A DNA stretch of 64,000 nucleotides from the NCBI GenBank assembly GCA_030248215.1, contig JASANG010002950.1:93907-157906 (forward strand). Reading direction: 5' to 3'. The first letter of the stretch is position 1. Each line of letters begins with the position of its first letter. Positions 46,601 to 55,879 of this stretch are shown one piece after another. The stretch is from Enoplolaimus lenunculus (lineage: Eukaryota; Nematoda; Enoplea; Enoplida; Thoracostomopsidae). The notes beneath the pieces are model-generated. The model saw only the letters and a list, made by a program, of their open reading frames with translations, did no database searches and was not told the origin of the DNA. The position numbers and the translations under genes are program-made.

Positions 46601-48949
46601 ATTTTTCATTTTTCGGTTCCGGTATTTTTTCAAATTACGTTCCCGAACGGTTCCGGTAAATTGTTTCCGGTTGCCCCTCGGTACGTCCGTATGTTACACA
46701 ATCTGTGGTCACTTACTTTGATGCACTGACTTGACGTGTAGTAATATACGTTCTGTAAACGCCTCTGAATCGTAGTCAAATCCATTGGGCGTTCAATGAC
46801 GTTGTGATAATCCTAAACCAGAATTGAGTTGTTTCAAATGTAATTTGAAAACTTGTAAATATTCTTTGTCTGAATACAGAGCATGTTCTAACTAAAAGAA
46901 AAGTGACTAATTTCTATGCATTTTTCTCTGTTTTGATTCGGTTTTCGGGACCCGTTACAAGCAAAAAGCGATACCTGTGTATCTAACGCTACCGAACGCG
47001 CTTTAAACCCATCAGGTTAGTCAAAGATCCCTATGATTTACGAAGTAATTTCAAAACGAAAGCGAAACCGCTTACTAAAATGTTTAGCTTGGCCGCATCG
47101 ACCGGTTTGGCGAATGGCCACGAATGCTTGTGGCGTAGCACAGCCGGCAATACTTGTTTCTGCACGAAATCCAGCTGATTGGTGTGTCGGGTGCGTTTAT
47201 CGGCCGGCGGTAGGACTCGCGGTTGAACGACGCCGCTTACAGGAGTCACACGTGGGGACGGTGGAGAGTCGTACGCGTCGACAGCGGTGTTACCGCCGCC
47301 TGCTGCTGTACGATCATTAAACACGTCCTGCCCACAGTCAACTTTATGTTCGTCATCATCATCATCGTCGTCGTCGTCTTCAACATCATCGCCGCCACAG
47401 CACTCTGACGCTGCTGTGTTTTCATTGCCACCAGGTAACACCGTTGTCATTGACTGCTCAACAGGCACGATTTGATTTCGATGACTCAATCCACATCCTC
47501 CGGCAACAGGTGAAGCTACCGATGAACTACCACCACCATCGTCGTCGTCATCGTCGTCTCTGTTCATTTCATCACCATCGTAATGATGATGAGTTGAATT
47601 CGACTGCTGCTCATGTTTTTTCGACGGTGGCGCCGGCGGCGTCGACGATGGCGACAGTTCACTCTTTATTGCTGTGAACGTTTCAGGACTACCGCAACCC
47701 GATTGTGGCGTAGACGCTGTCGCCGATGGCGGCCGTAGATCCTGGTGCTGTAGTAATTGTTGTTGCTGGTGTGAACTGCTATTGCTGAGATCATCTCGCG
47801 TTCGGCTGTAATTATTATCATTATCACTGCATCCGTCTGGTATCATCGCGGCGTTGTTTGACGCTAAATCCATTGATAAAGATCCAGTTGCGCCAGTTGT
47901 CGTTGTCGCATCTTCGTTCGTTTCGTTTGCTTTTCTTGTTGGCAAAACAGACACACGAGGCGATGTGAAACGATGATTACTGCTACAACTGTTGCCACGA
48001 TCTCCGTCATCTGGTGATGATTTCGGTTGTATATCGCTTTCAGCGTCGTCGCTGCTATTCGCAGACATTAACGATGTCGTCAAACCGGACACTGGCGGCG
48101 CTGATGATGTTACAACATTAGACGGTGACGAGTCGCCTCCACTGTGGTCCAATGGATAGACACCATTCGCCGTTGTTGATACTGCAGTTGTAGTAGTGCC
48201 AGATCCCATCAGTGGCGAATGCTGCGAAACCGCTTGATTTGAAGCAGAGCAATCGTTGTGCAATAACTGGTCGACAACGTTGTTCTCTGTCGTACTCGAT
48301 GCTGCCGCTGTTCGAGGATTATCACTGCCTCCTCGATTATCACTCATTTCACTTGGTTCATCCTGGAAACGATAAAATCACTAATCAATTGATGTGTTTC
48401 GCAGCATAGTAGAACATTGCACGTCAACTGATTCTGAATGCAACAGAGAACGCATGCACAAATCGTATCCAGGTGAGGCTAGGATACACCCCCCTTGTGA
48501 CTTTTGTCCCAATTTTGTAAAACGTTAAATCCCTTTACGAAATAATGCAAACGCATCTTACTGCCGTATAAACTCAAAATATTTAAAGTACATCGATATT
48601 TAAACATTATAGAATTACTAGACGTTAATACCTCATTTTGACCAACGTTACCAGCGCTCTCGCCATTAACGTCAACCATTCTTACGGGATCTTCGCTACT
48701 GCTACTCATAGCATCTTGATGTTCTTTCAAATCAGGTCGCACAACCTCACCTTTTGCTGTCTTTGTTGCACTTCCAAATGCTGACTCACTACTGTCACGT
48801 TCGCCCGCAGTACCGCTTTCCAGGTCGCTGTAGTGGTCGTCACTGTTCGAGTTTAACTTGGTTAAACCTTTGTTGCCAGCAGACGATGTTGTATTCGTTT
48901 TGTTGCTATCGTCAGTTCCACCACTGGTTGCTTCAGTTCCAACAGACAT
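31609..48949 (-). CDS. BET family double-bromodomain protein (BRD2/3/4, fs(1)h, BET-1 type), about 20 exons
   Basis: Nuclear reader of acetylated histones that couples acetyl-chromatin to transcription. Exons in coding order: 48949-48632, 48362-47076, 46812-46717, 45445-45326, 45098-45028 (tentative), 42962-42862, 42537-41902, 41547-41410, 41007-40915, 39996-39895, 39725-39597, 37850-37781, 36607-36318, 35939-35735, 35478-35114, 33802-33414, 32894-32779, 32438-32268, 32130-32035, 31841-31609. About 1,670 residues. The N-terminal 490 residues are low-complexity, rich in Ser, Asp and Gln. BD1 (about 500-605) has WPF and the acetyl-lysine Asn in NCYTYN. BD2 (about 930-1042) has WPF and NSSKYN. 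Between them is the conserved SRP-IK basic stretch. After BD2 come the MPDEP motif, motif-B coiled coil (exons 36607-36318 and 35939-35735), Gln/Ala-rich linkers, the NET domain (about 1480-1565, three exons) and a Ser/Asp tail. Phases agree throughout except between 45028 and 42962, where a small exon is probably missing from my model. One donor (after 35114) appears to be GC. Confidence 0.92.
33105..33340. repeat. dispersed GATTTTGATAAACTTTTTGTTT repeat, copy 2 (BET intron)
   Basis: Partial copy with TTTCTCGAAGCGTTTTATG and CTGATTTTGATAAACTTTTT, located between BET exons ending at 33414 and starting at 32894. Confidence 0.55.
33846..33932. mobile_element. TTAGGGTTGC short inverted-repeat element (BET intron)
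   Basis: About 87 bp bounded by TTAGGGTTGCGCTATAC and ATATTGCAACCCTAA, GC-rich in the centre. No clear target duplication. Confidence 0.5.
36685..37433. mobile_element. ATTGAGCGAAGCTCG inverted-repeat element with three internal units (BET intron)
   Basis: 749 bp with exact 15-base inverted ends ATTGAGCGAAGCTCG and CGAGCTTCGCTCAAT. Inside, a unit of about 174 bp (TTAGCTAATAGCTAATTTGCA through AAACCGATAATTGA) is repeated three times. No target duplication found. Confidence 0.7.
38165..38997. mobile_element. hAT-like CAGGGTGCAACC element, outer host of a nested insertion (BET intron)
   Basis: Ends CAGGGTGCAACCAG and GGGTGCACCCTG; flanks GATAGCTG and GATAGGTG match at 7 of 8. A second element sits within it at 38326-38743. 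Confidence 0.75.
38326..38743. mobile_element. hAT-like CAGGGTTCCA element nested in the previous one
   Basis: Ends CAGGGTTCCATCGG and GGTTGGAACCCTG with an exact 8-bp duplication GTATTCAC (38318-38325, 38744-38751), so the nesting order is certain. Confidence 0.85.
39013..39391. mobile_element. hAT-like CAGGGTGCAACCGGAATTCC element, exact 8-bp target duplication (BET intron)
   Basis: Ends CAGGGTGCAACCGG and CCGGTTGCACCCTG; GTTATACA on both sides (39005-39012, 39392-39399). Sits 15 bp from the outer element above, in the same intron. Confidence 0.85.
40488..40620. mobile_element. fragment of the CAGGGTGCAACCGG element
   Basis: CAGGATGAAACCGGAATTC and TTTTTTCACCTTT match the left half; the right half is not present. 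Confidence 0.5.
41636..41682. repeat. (CAAA)n microsatellite (BET intron)
   Basis: About 12 copies of CAAA directly upstream, in coding sense, of the BET exon starting at 41547. Confidence 0.9.
43032..43315. mobile_element. CAGGGTGCAACCGG element, diverged copy (BET intron)
   Basis: Left CAGGGTGCAACCGGAATT, right CCGGTTGCACCTTG, interior of CCGGAA/TTCCGG motifs. Immediately upstream of the BET exon starting at 42962. No target duplication. Confidence 0.65.
44179..44592. mobile_element. hAT-like TAGGGATGTACCGAT element, exact 8-bp target duplication (BET intron)
   Basis: Ends TAGGGATGTACCGAT and ATCGGCACATCCCTA. TAAAATTC duplicated exactly at 44171-44178 and 44593-44600. This end sequence is a common hAT MITE signature in animals. 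Confidence 0.85.
45545..45925. mobile_element. decayed TTCCG-rich element (BET intron)
   Basis: Left GTTCCGGGGCCTGGATATTTG, right TTCCGGTATAATCCAGTTCCG then TGCACTCTGG. Resembles a degenerate relative of the CAGGG...CCCTG elements. Confidence 0.35.
46040..46213. mobile_element. TAGGGATGTGCTGAT element, internally shortened copy (BET intron)
   Basis: Ends TAGGGATGTGCTGAT and AATCGGCACATCCCA with GCCGATT repeats inside; 174 bp against 414 bp for the neighbour, and no target duplication. Confidence 0.65.
46303..46679. mobile_element. CAGTGTGCAACC element, diverged copy (BET intron)
   Basis: Left CAGTGTGCAACCCGGATTCC, right GGTTCCGGTAAATTG then CCGGTTGC; 30-odd bases from the BET exon at 46717-46812. 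Confidence 0.6.
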
Positions 48950-48960
48950 ACTGAAGTATT
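48950..48960 (-). promoter_or_regulatory. splice acceptor one base before the BET start codon
   Basis: On the coding strand ATACTTCAG is followed by T and then ATG. An acceptor-like AG this close to the start suggests either a 5'-UTR intron or a spliced-leader trans-splice site, which is usual in nematodes. Only the sequence match is seen; the type of splicing is inferred. Confidence 0.35.
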
Positions 48961-50989
48961 ACGATTGAAACAACACGTTAAACCACATGAACTATATTTA
49001 CGAAAACTAAAAAACGTTATACTTCATTATAAGATAAAACGGTCCAAAATAATCCACCTAAGCAGGAGTCAATGGCGACAGTTACGTAACACATTCAAAT
49101 TAAGGTACCAATTTAGTATTTAACATTTTCAATGTTGAAAAAAGTGTCATACATAACAAAGTAAAACTTCTGTAGCTATTTTACATGTTTAAACTGCAAA
49201 TCAAACATGAAGTTAATAAATAAAACGCTACAAACTTTAACCTCAACCTTCACATATCATTACCTTTTACAAATACTGATACGTAATTGCGGCCAGCTGC
49301 AACATTTTGACTAGTCACATTTAACGTTCCAGATTTGAACGGATTTCACGCTATGTCAAAAATTAGGTAGATGTTTATTAGTCTCCCCCGCTGCGTAAGG
49401 AAAATAACTAGGAAACCTTACTGAAACAATATTATAACACATTTTCTGAATGCGCTTCGATTAACGCCTGCACCAAATATTTATAAGACAATGCATTCTA
49501 CGTAGACCATCGAAAGGATTCCTAACCAATATGCGCAGCCTTGCAGCGTTTTAAACTATTCGAAGGATTTCATCTGGATAATTGTAGCCAAAAACACACG
49601 AATCACCCGAAAATGAGGTAAGTTTAGCTTTTTCTCTATTGTAATACAACACATTGAATGTAAATGTTGCTTATATTGTACAAGAGCTCAGCTTATTACC
49701 GATTTCTTTTTACCTTTGCTAATTTCAACGCGCAGAACGCGTGTTCTCTCCCGATGATTCATTATGTCTGCTAGCAATAGTAAGCTAGCAACAATATTTA
49801 TTTAGTAGCACTTATAACAGCTTGTGTAAACTTTTGAAAACGATTTAACTGGGTGGTAGAAGGTTGAAGAATGACTTCAAAGTCCAGTCGTCACATACGT
49901 CCAGATTATACTTAAATGTTGTGGTTTTGACTTAAACCGACGGTCTTTATCACAAGTTTTAATTTCCTTACATAAACAATAGTTACTTGCCATTAAAATT
50001 GCTATTTGAGTTTTTATACTTTGAATATTTCAAGTATTTTTAGGTGGAGCGTTTTGGATGGTTTGCAAAGACATCGCTTTGGTCATAAACTAAGGTCGAT
50101 TTTTTGTTTCAAAGTCAAAAACCTTGCCTTATAACACAGTTATTTCTGTAAAAGTCATTTCCAAGCCATGTTTTTATATCACTGCGCAGCCTTTATTAGA
50201 ATCTGTATAATAGCACAGGGTTCCGGTAACGACGAGTATGGCAAGAAGAAATCTGTATTTAAATCTGTCGTTAAATTTGTGATGCAAAAGTTTTAAGTGA
50301 ACTGTTGAATTGAATACAAAATCGGCCAGGGCCTATATTGTCAGATGCATGTAGCACCTATCCAGTAATTCGCTTATTCGAACTACAAACTGGTGATTGG
50401 TGCTTCACATATTTGACGATATTCGCCTATTAATTAAAAAATGAGTGTTGTCTGCACAGTTCTCATTTCTGAACCAGCTCCTCTATATACTTGCACAGTC
50501 AGTGCAAGATGCTAAGAACAGTATAACTTCCACCAGGCAACAATAACGAGTTGCAGAATGGCTGAGTTCCTGCAACAAGTCTTTGGTCGGAATTCAACTT
50601 ATCGAGATTTTACAAAAGCTTTGTAGCTTTGACCTGTCATGAGGTTAATAATGGTTAACGAAGCATGCACTATTTATAACAACCATCAGTTACCTTTTAA
50701 AAGAAAGTTGATATTTCCAGGGGTTGCCAATTTATTAAGAATTTCGACACCGTAACGTTAACTGAAATACTATTCTGTTAATAAATGTCCTCATTATTAC
50801 TCTGCTAGTATCGCTAATTTATAGGGCAGTTTGTATCTTCGAGGAATCCTAATTTTTTCTCGGGGTGAGCTAGGTTGCTGAGTATAAATACTTAAAAATT
50901 TTCGAAGAATTGTTCCTTGATTTTATCACTCCTGGCCGAATGAGCGATTTCTGGAAACAGAATTTCGTGAAAATGTTGGCTTTGTAATA
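48961..50989. other. region between the divergent BET genes, promoter side
   Basis: AT-rich with no coding signal. A strong plus-strand donor (ATGAG|GTAAGTTTAG) occurs at about 49614-49620 and could end a leader exon of the NET-only gene, an unproven idea. Confidence 0.35.
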
Positions 50990-51460
50990 CGGATCGCCCG
51001 GATCTGAGATCCGGATCCGGGCCGCATCTGCAATTTTTAAGATCCGGATCCGGTAAAATAAACTACCGGATCTCCGGATCCGAAATTTGATATACAAACA
51101 AAAACATACCAAAATTGGTGTATGTATTTCAACTATGCCTACGTAATCTAATAAGCACAGTCTGAGCATTAACGCTTTGTTGGAATGTCAGGTTAATGAC
51201 ATCCACATGGAGACTAGTGTTGTTGCGGAAGAAGAACAAACATAAAAATTTTAAAGACTTCTTTTTTAGTTGCTGTAAGTTTTGTTGACTAATTTTGCGA
51301 AAGAATCAGTTAAACTTTTTCTATTTTATATACGTTATGTATTGAAAAATTATCCAGCTAGTAAGATTCGGATCCGGATCCGCGCCGGATCTGAATTGTA
51401 AGATCCGGATCCGGATTTCTATTCGGTAAATGCAAAATTTTGGATCCGATCGTTCCCTAC
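50990..51460. repeat. GATCCGGATCC-rich region, probable pair of palindromic ends
   Basis: Clusters of ATCCGGATCCG motifs at 51000-51090 and 51368-51445, in an arrangement like a short foldback element (GGATCCGATCGTTCCCTA at the right). The left limit is not clear. Similar motifs occur at 57415-57475 in an intron of the NET-only gene. Confidence 0.45.
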
Positions 51461-51696
51461 TTTGTAAGCATGTGAGACATGCTTGTCCGTTATGTGCACA
51501 TGCAATATAATGTGCACATGGAATATAGTGCAGTGCGCTGTATGTATGCTAGCTGACAACATACGGTCGACAGATAGTCGACGAAAAATGCAGTTGGAAA
51601 GGCGGGCTACGTGGCGCAGTGGTAGAGTGCTCGCTTAAGTATCTGTATTCTGAGAGTTCGATCCCCGCTCTAGCCCACTTTTGCAGCTGCTTAGTA
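51455..51696 (+). repeat. tRNA-related dispersed repeat X, copy 1 (interrupted)
   Basis: Begins TGTAAGCATGTGAGACATGC and includes GTCGACAGATAGTCGACG and a tRNA-like segment (51603-51677) with box A TGGCGCAGTGGTAGAGTG and box B GAGTTCGATCC. Shared with 53455-53700 and 53808-54085. The match to the other copies stops at TTAGTAGAAA, where array Y begins. Confidence 0.7.
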
Positions 51697-51790
51697 GAAA
51701 CCATGTCAGATCTGCACGGTCAGGACGACCCCTTTTTCCGAAGTACCGCGAATATATTTCATTTTTCTCCTAAATTTCTCCGAAAGATAT

Positions 51791-51862
51791 GGCCACGCCG
51801 GGAATCCAACCTCGAACCTCTCGCTCGCGAGTCAAGCGCGCTACCCATTACACCACGCGGCC
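51791..51862 (-). pseudogene. tRNA-Arg-like sequence in array Y, unit 1
   Basis: 72 nt; acceptor arms pair (GGCCGCG with CGTGGCC), D-loop AATGGGTA. The T-loop differs from its sister copies (TTGGATT instead of TTCGATT), so box B is damaged. Confidence 0.55.
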
Positions 51863-52118
51863 GATATCCTAATTTCCTCTGTTGGTAAATGTGCACGAGT
51901 ATGTATGTGTCTTAACATTACACACTATGCACATACACAAGTTTCTTTAGGCGGTCGCCCCGGACCGCGAATCCAAACTATCCGAATCCATGGGCCTGCA
52001 ATTTACAGCGCCCGCCTCGGTGGGACCTCCATGTCAGAACTGCACGGTCGGGACGACTCCTTTTTCCGAAGTACCGCGAATATATTTGATTTTTCTCCTA
52101 AATTTCTCCGAAAGATAT

Positions 52119-52183
52119 GGCCACGCCGGGAATCGAACCTCTCGCTCGCGAGTCAAGCGCGCTACCCATTACACCACGCGGCC
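52119..52183 (-). pseudogene. tRNA-Arg-like sequence in array Y, unit 2 (shortened)
   Basis: 65 nt; the acceptor stem is intact, but seven bases of the variable/T-stem region are missing compared with the other units. Confidence 0.55.
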
Positions 52184-52439
52184 GATATCCTAATTTCCTC
52201 TGTTGGTAAATATGCACGAGTATGTATGTGTCTTAACATTACACACTATGCACATACACAAGGTTCTTTAGGCGGTCGCCCCGGACCGCGAATCCAAACT
52301 ATCCGAATCCATGGGCCTGCAATTTACAGCGCCCGCCTCGGTGGGACCTCCATGTCAGAACTGCACGGTCGGGACGACTCCTTTTTCCGAAGTACCGCGA
52401 ATATATTTGATTTTTCTCCTAAATTTCTCCGAAAGATAT

Positions 52440-52511
52440 GGCCACGCCTGGAATCGAACCTCGGACCTCTCGCTCGCGAGTCAAGCGCGCTACCCATTAC
52501 ACCACGCGGCC
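52440..52511 (-). pseudogene. tRNA-Arg-like sequence in array Y, unit 3
   Basis: 72 nt, box B GGTTCGATTCC intact; one base differs in the 3' T-stem (CCAGG). Confidence 0.55.
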
Positions 52512-52793
52512 GAAATCCTAATTTACTCTGGTGGTATATGTGCACGAGTATGTATGTGTCTTAACATTACACACTCTGCACATACACAAGCTACACCGCA
52601 TATACTCACATTCCCCCTTCTTTAGGCGGTCGCCCCGGACCGCGAATCCAAACTATCCGAATCCATGGGCCTGCAATTTACAGCGCCCGCCTCGGTGGGA
52701 CCTCCATGTCAGAACTGCACGGTCGGGACGACTCCTTTTTCCGAAGTACCGCGAATATATTTGATTTTTCTCCTAAATTTCTCCGAAAGATAT

Positions 52794-52865
52794 GGCCACG
52801 CCGGGAATCGAACCTCGGACCTCTCGCTCGCGAGTCAAGCGCGCTACCCATTACACCACGCGGCC
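52794..52865 (-). pseudogene. tRNA-Arg-like sequence in array Y, unit 4
   Basis: 72 nt. Acceptor stem pairs 7/7 with one G-T. The D-arm (GTGT, loop AATGGGTA, GCGC) fits tRNA numbering. The loop CTCGCGA gives anticodon CGC, while the body is most like eukaryotic tRNA-Arg (GACCGCGTGGCCTAATGG type). Two mismatches in the T-stem and one in the anticodon stem argue against a working tRNA. Confidence 0.55.
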
Positions 52866-53147
52866 GATATCCTAATTTCCTCTGGTGGTATATGTGCACG
52901 AGTATGTATGTGTCTTAACATTACACACTCTGCACATACACAAGCTACACCGCATATACTCACATTCCCCCTTCTTTAGGCGGTCGCCCCGGACCGCGAA
53001 TCCAAACTATCCGAATCCATGGGCCTGCAATTTACAGCGCCCGCCTCGGTGGGACCTCCATGTCAGAACTGCACGGTCGGGACGACTCCTTTTTCCGAAG
53101 TACCGCGAATATATTTCATTTTTCTCCTAAATTTCTCCGAAAGATAT

Positions 53148-53219
53148 GGCCACGCCGGGAATCGAACCTCGGACCTCTCGCTCGCGAGTCAAGCGCGCTA
53201 CCCATTACACCACGCGGCC
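53148..53219 (-). pseudogene. tRNA-Arg-like sequence in array Y, unit 5
   Basis: 72 nt, identical in sequence to unit 4. Confidence 0.55.
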
Positions 53220-53316
53220 GATATCCTAATTTCCTCTGGTGGTATATGTGCTCGAGTATGTATGTGTCTTAACATTACACACTCTGCACATACACAAGCT
53301 ACACCGCATATACTCT

Positions 53317-53807
53317 CCCCGCTCTAGCCCGCTTTTCCAGCTGCTTAGTAGAAAGGTCTGCTGTCCCTCAGTTCCAACCTTGACTGACATGGGGGCTACG
53401 CCTGAGCGCAATGGTAAACTGCCGCGCTATGAACACGGTATCCAGTCGAAAATAGGAAGGGCATGTAAGCATGTGAGACATGCTTGTCCTGGTGCATATG
53501 CAATAAATGCAATGCACATTGTTGTGTACGGTCGACACATATAGTCGACGAAAAACGCAGTTGGAGAGGCAGGCTGCGTGGCGCAGTGGTAGAGTATTCG
53601 CTTAAGGATCCATAGGCTGAAGTTCGATCCCTGCCGCACCGGAGGCCCGCTTTTCCAGCTGCTTATTAAAAGGTTTGATGTCCCGGTTCCTATTTAGACT
53701 GACATGGGGACCACGCCGTGAGCGCAAGGGTAAACTGCCGCGTTAGGAACACGGTATCCAGTCGAACATAGGATGGACGGTCAAGGGACGACCTTGTTGA
53801 AAATAAG
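53317..53807 (+). repeat. repeat X resumed and second, diverged copy
   Basis: Repeat X resumes at CCCCGCTCTAGCCCGC, duplicating about 38 bases found before array Y. The next X unit follows (TGTAAGCATGTGAGACATGC at 53465), with a diverged tRNA-like segment at 53569-53650. X also holds a second tRNA-like piece (TGAGCGCAATGGTAAACTG ... CCAGTCGAA). Confidence 0.65.
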
Positions 53808-54085
53808 GGCATGTAAGCATGTGAGACATGCTTGTCCGTTATGTGCACATGCAATATAATGTGCACATGCAATACAGTGCAGTGCACTGTATGTATGCTA
53901 GCTGGCAGCATACGGTCGACAGATAGTCGACGAAAAATGCAGTTGGAAAGGCGGGCTACGTGGCGCAGTGGTAGAGTGCTCGCTTAATGATCTGTAAGTT
54001 GAGAGTTCGATACCCGCTCTAGCCCGCTTTTCCAGCTGCTTAGTAGAAAGGTCTGCTGTCCCTCAGTTCTAACCTTGACTGACAG
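53808..54085 (+). repeat. tRNA-related dispersed repeat X, uninterrupted copy
   Basis: Starts GGGCATGTAAGCATGTGAGA and includes the tRNA-like segment 53952-54026 (acceptor CGGGCTA pairs with TAGCCCG; box A TGGCGCAGTGGTAGAGTG; box B GAGTTCGATAC). The anticodon arm does not pair, so it is a tRNA-derived, SINE-like head rather than a gene. Confidence 0.65.
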
Positions 54086-54321
54086 GCTTGTTTTTGCTCA
54101 GATCCAGTTGGCTGGGGATTGTTTACTGCAGACAAACGGAAAAAATTTCTATTGGAATATACGCCGTGGTGTTTCTACTTGAGCTGAGTACGAACGGATA
54201 CGCCAAAATTTCCACAAAAATTATGTTCTCTGATTTCTTATTTTTAAGGAGAGCAATTCGTAATATTTAAGGGTGTCAATAATATATCAGTAAGCAATCA
54301 TTATAAGTAGATTCTGTGTGA

Positions 54322-55839
54322 ATGGATTTAGTTGATGTTAGTGATGATATATCGCAAGATTTAATGGTCGTCAAGTCGTGGTTTTGTGATGACAACGAAA
54401 ATGAAGAGTTGATAATGGATTGTATGGATACTGGCAATAATAAAACCGTATCTAATGTATTCCCGTTGACTGAAACTGACAGTGCAATTGAGTTGTGTTG
54501 TCAAGGACTTTTGCAGATGTTAGTAGCTCAAGCTTCAAACTTAGCAACTGTTGGATTGTTATGTGACGCTCAGACAGAAGTTCAAGGTAACAACGCAGAA
54601 GCGACCAATAAGACGAATTCAAAGCTGACTGGAGGTAGCGGAACTAAACGAAAATTAAAGCCGATCTCATCCAAAGTATTGTTTGAAGATGAAGGTTTTC
54701 TGCCGACGACTCAGGAAGAAATCGATCGACATTTAGATAAACTGGAAGATAGAGTGAGTTAACACGTTTGCCGTTGGTGTTATTAAAACATGTCAAATAT
54801 ATATAAACTAATAAAAGCATTTAGGCCTGAAAAACGTGTAATGAGTATACAAGATTTTCAATGAGCAATTGGTATTGACATATTTTATGTGTATTCTTTT
54901 GTAGTATTTGTTTTCGTCAGTAGTTGGAGCATTCATATTTTAGCTCTTTGAAGTCAATGAAAAATTGAATGAGCTGTTGTCGCTAAAGTATGGCTGGAAG
55001 TCTAATACACGCTCTATGGTATCACCAGGACCATCCGCACCGCGTATAAGGCGCGGTCGGAAGCGTAAACCTGCAAATATTAATATTCGCAGTCATCCTA
55101 CAACTGCTAGCGAAAGTATTTTGATCGGAGCACCAGAATACACACATGTGCCATCTGCCATCGGGGTAAATTATTCATTTCTTAAAATAATTATTTGTAT
55201 CTTTAACCTTTTTACGATATCGACCAAGAAGCTTTGCATATATAGAGTTGTAAGCAATCAAGACAACCGTTCGGAATTTGATTTTATTGTACATTTTAGT
55301 TTATTGTTAGCTATGAGACATTAGGGGACCACCTACATACAGCTTCATGTATGTATGTATGTATTAATTATTATCTGCTAAAGCGTTGCATTGAATTTCT
55401 TGGATTTTGATGTTGCGGATCTAACATAAATCGACCTAACAGTTCAAGCCCATATTCCGAATAATGTCCTGAGTTGGTTTACATCAGTGTTCAGCTTGAA
55501 TGACGTATCTGGGACGGGAAACCAGCTAATGCATCGTTACTAAGCAAACTTGAAACATAACATAAAGTTGACATGCGCACAAATTATATACATCTGTGAA
55601 TATATAAATATGAGACCCTTTCTCGAACCGTATTCATGTTCATATTATTCTGTTGGTTTAACAGATGCCCAACATTTCTTCAAATTTACTTCGTTCAACC
55701 AGCAGCAATTCTTCTGGTGCAAGCTCTGCTCGTAATGCATTTGAGTCTGAATTGGATAAAATTTATTCACAACCAATTGTTACGCCCATGATGAGATTGC
55801 AACAGCTTCAGTTACAACAACAACAACAACAGCAGCAGC

Positions 55840-55879
<40 letters not shown>

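Larger units (their letters stand above)
51697..53316 (-). repeat. tandem array Y: five units of 321-354 bp, each with a tRNA-Arg-like sequence
   Basis: The landmark GGCGGTCGCC recurs at 51950, 52271, 52625 and 52979, giving spacings of 321, 354 and 354. The first unit is partial. Units are nearly identical. The first two lack a 33-base segment (around CTACACCGCATATACTCAC) present in the others. Each carries a minus-strand tRNA-like sequence. The array lies wholly inside repeat X. Confidence 0.85.

Noticed and set aside
47033-47677. Plus-strand open frames opposite the large BET exon
   Set aside because: Antisense shadows of Ser/Asp/Gln-rich coding sequence.
51791-53219. A cluster of functional tRNA genes
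   Set aside because: T-stem and anticodon-stem mismatches, and the anticodon does not match the body type; best read as tRNA-derived repeats.
51619-53544. Repeated open frames of 60-219 codons
   Set aside because: They repeat with the tandem units and cross the tRNA-like sequences; no protein family.
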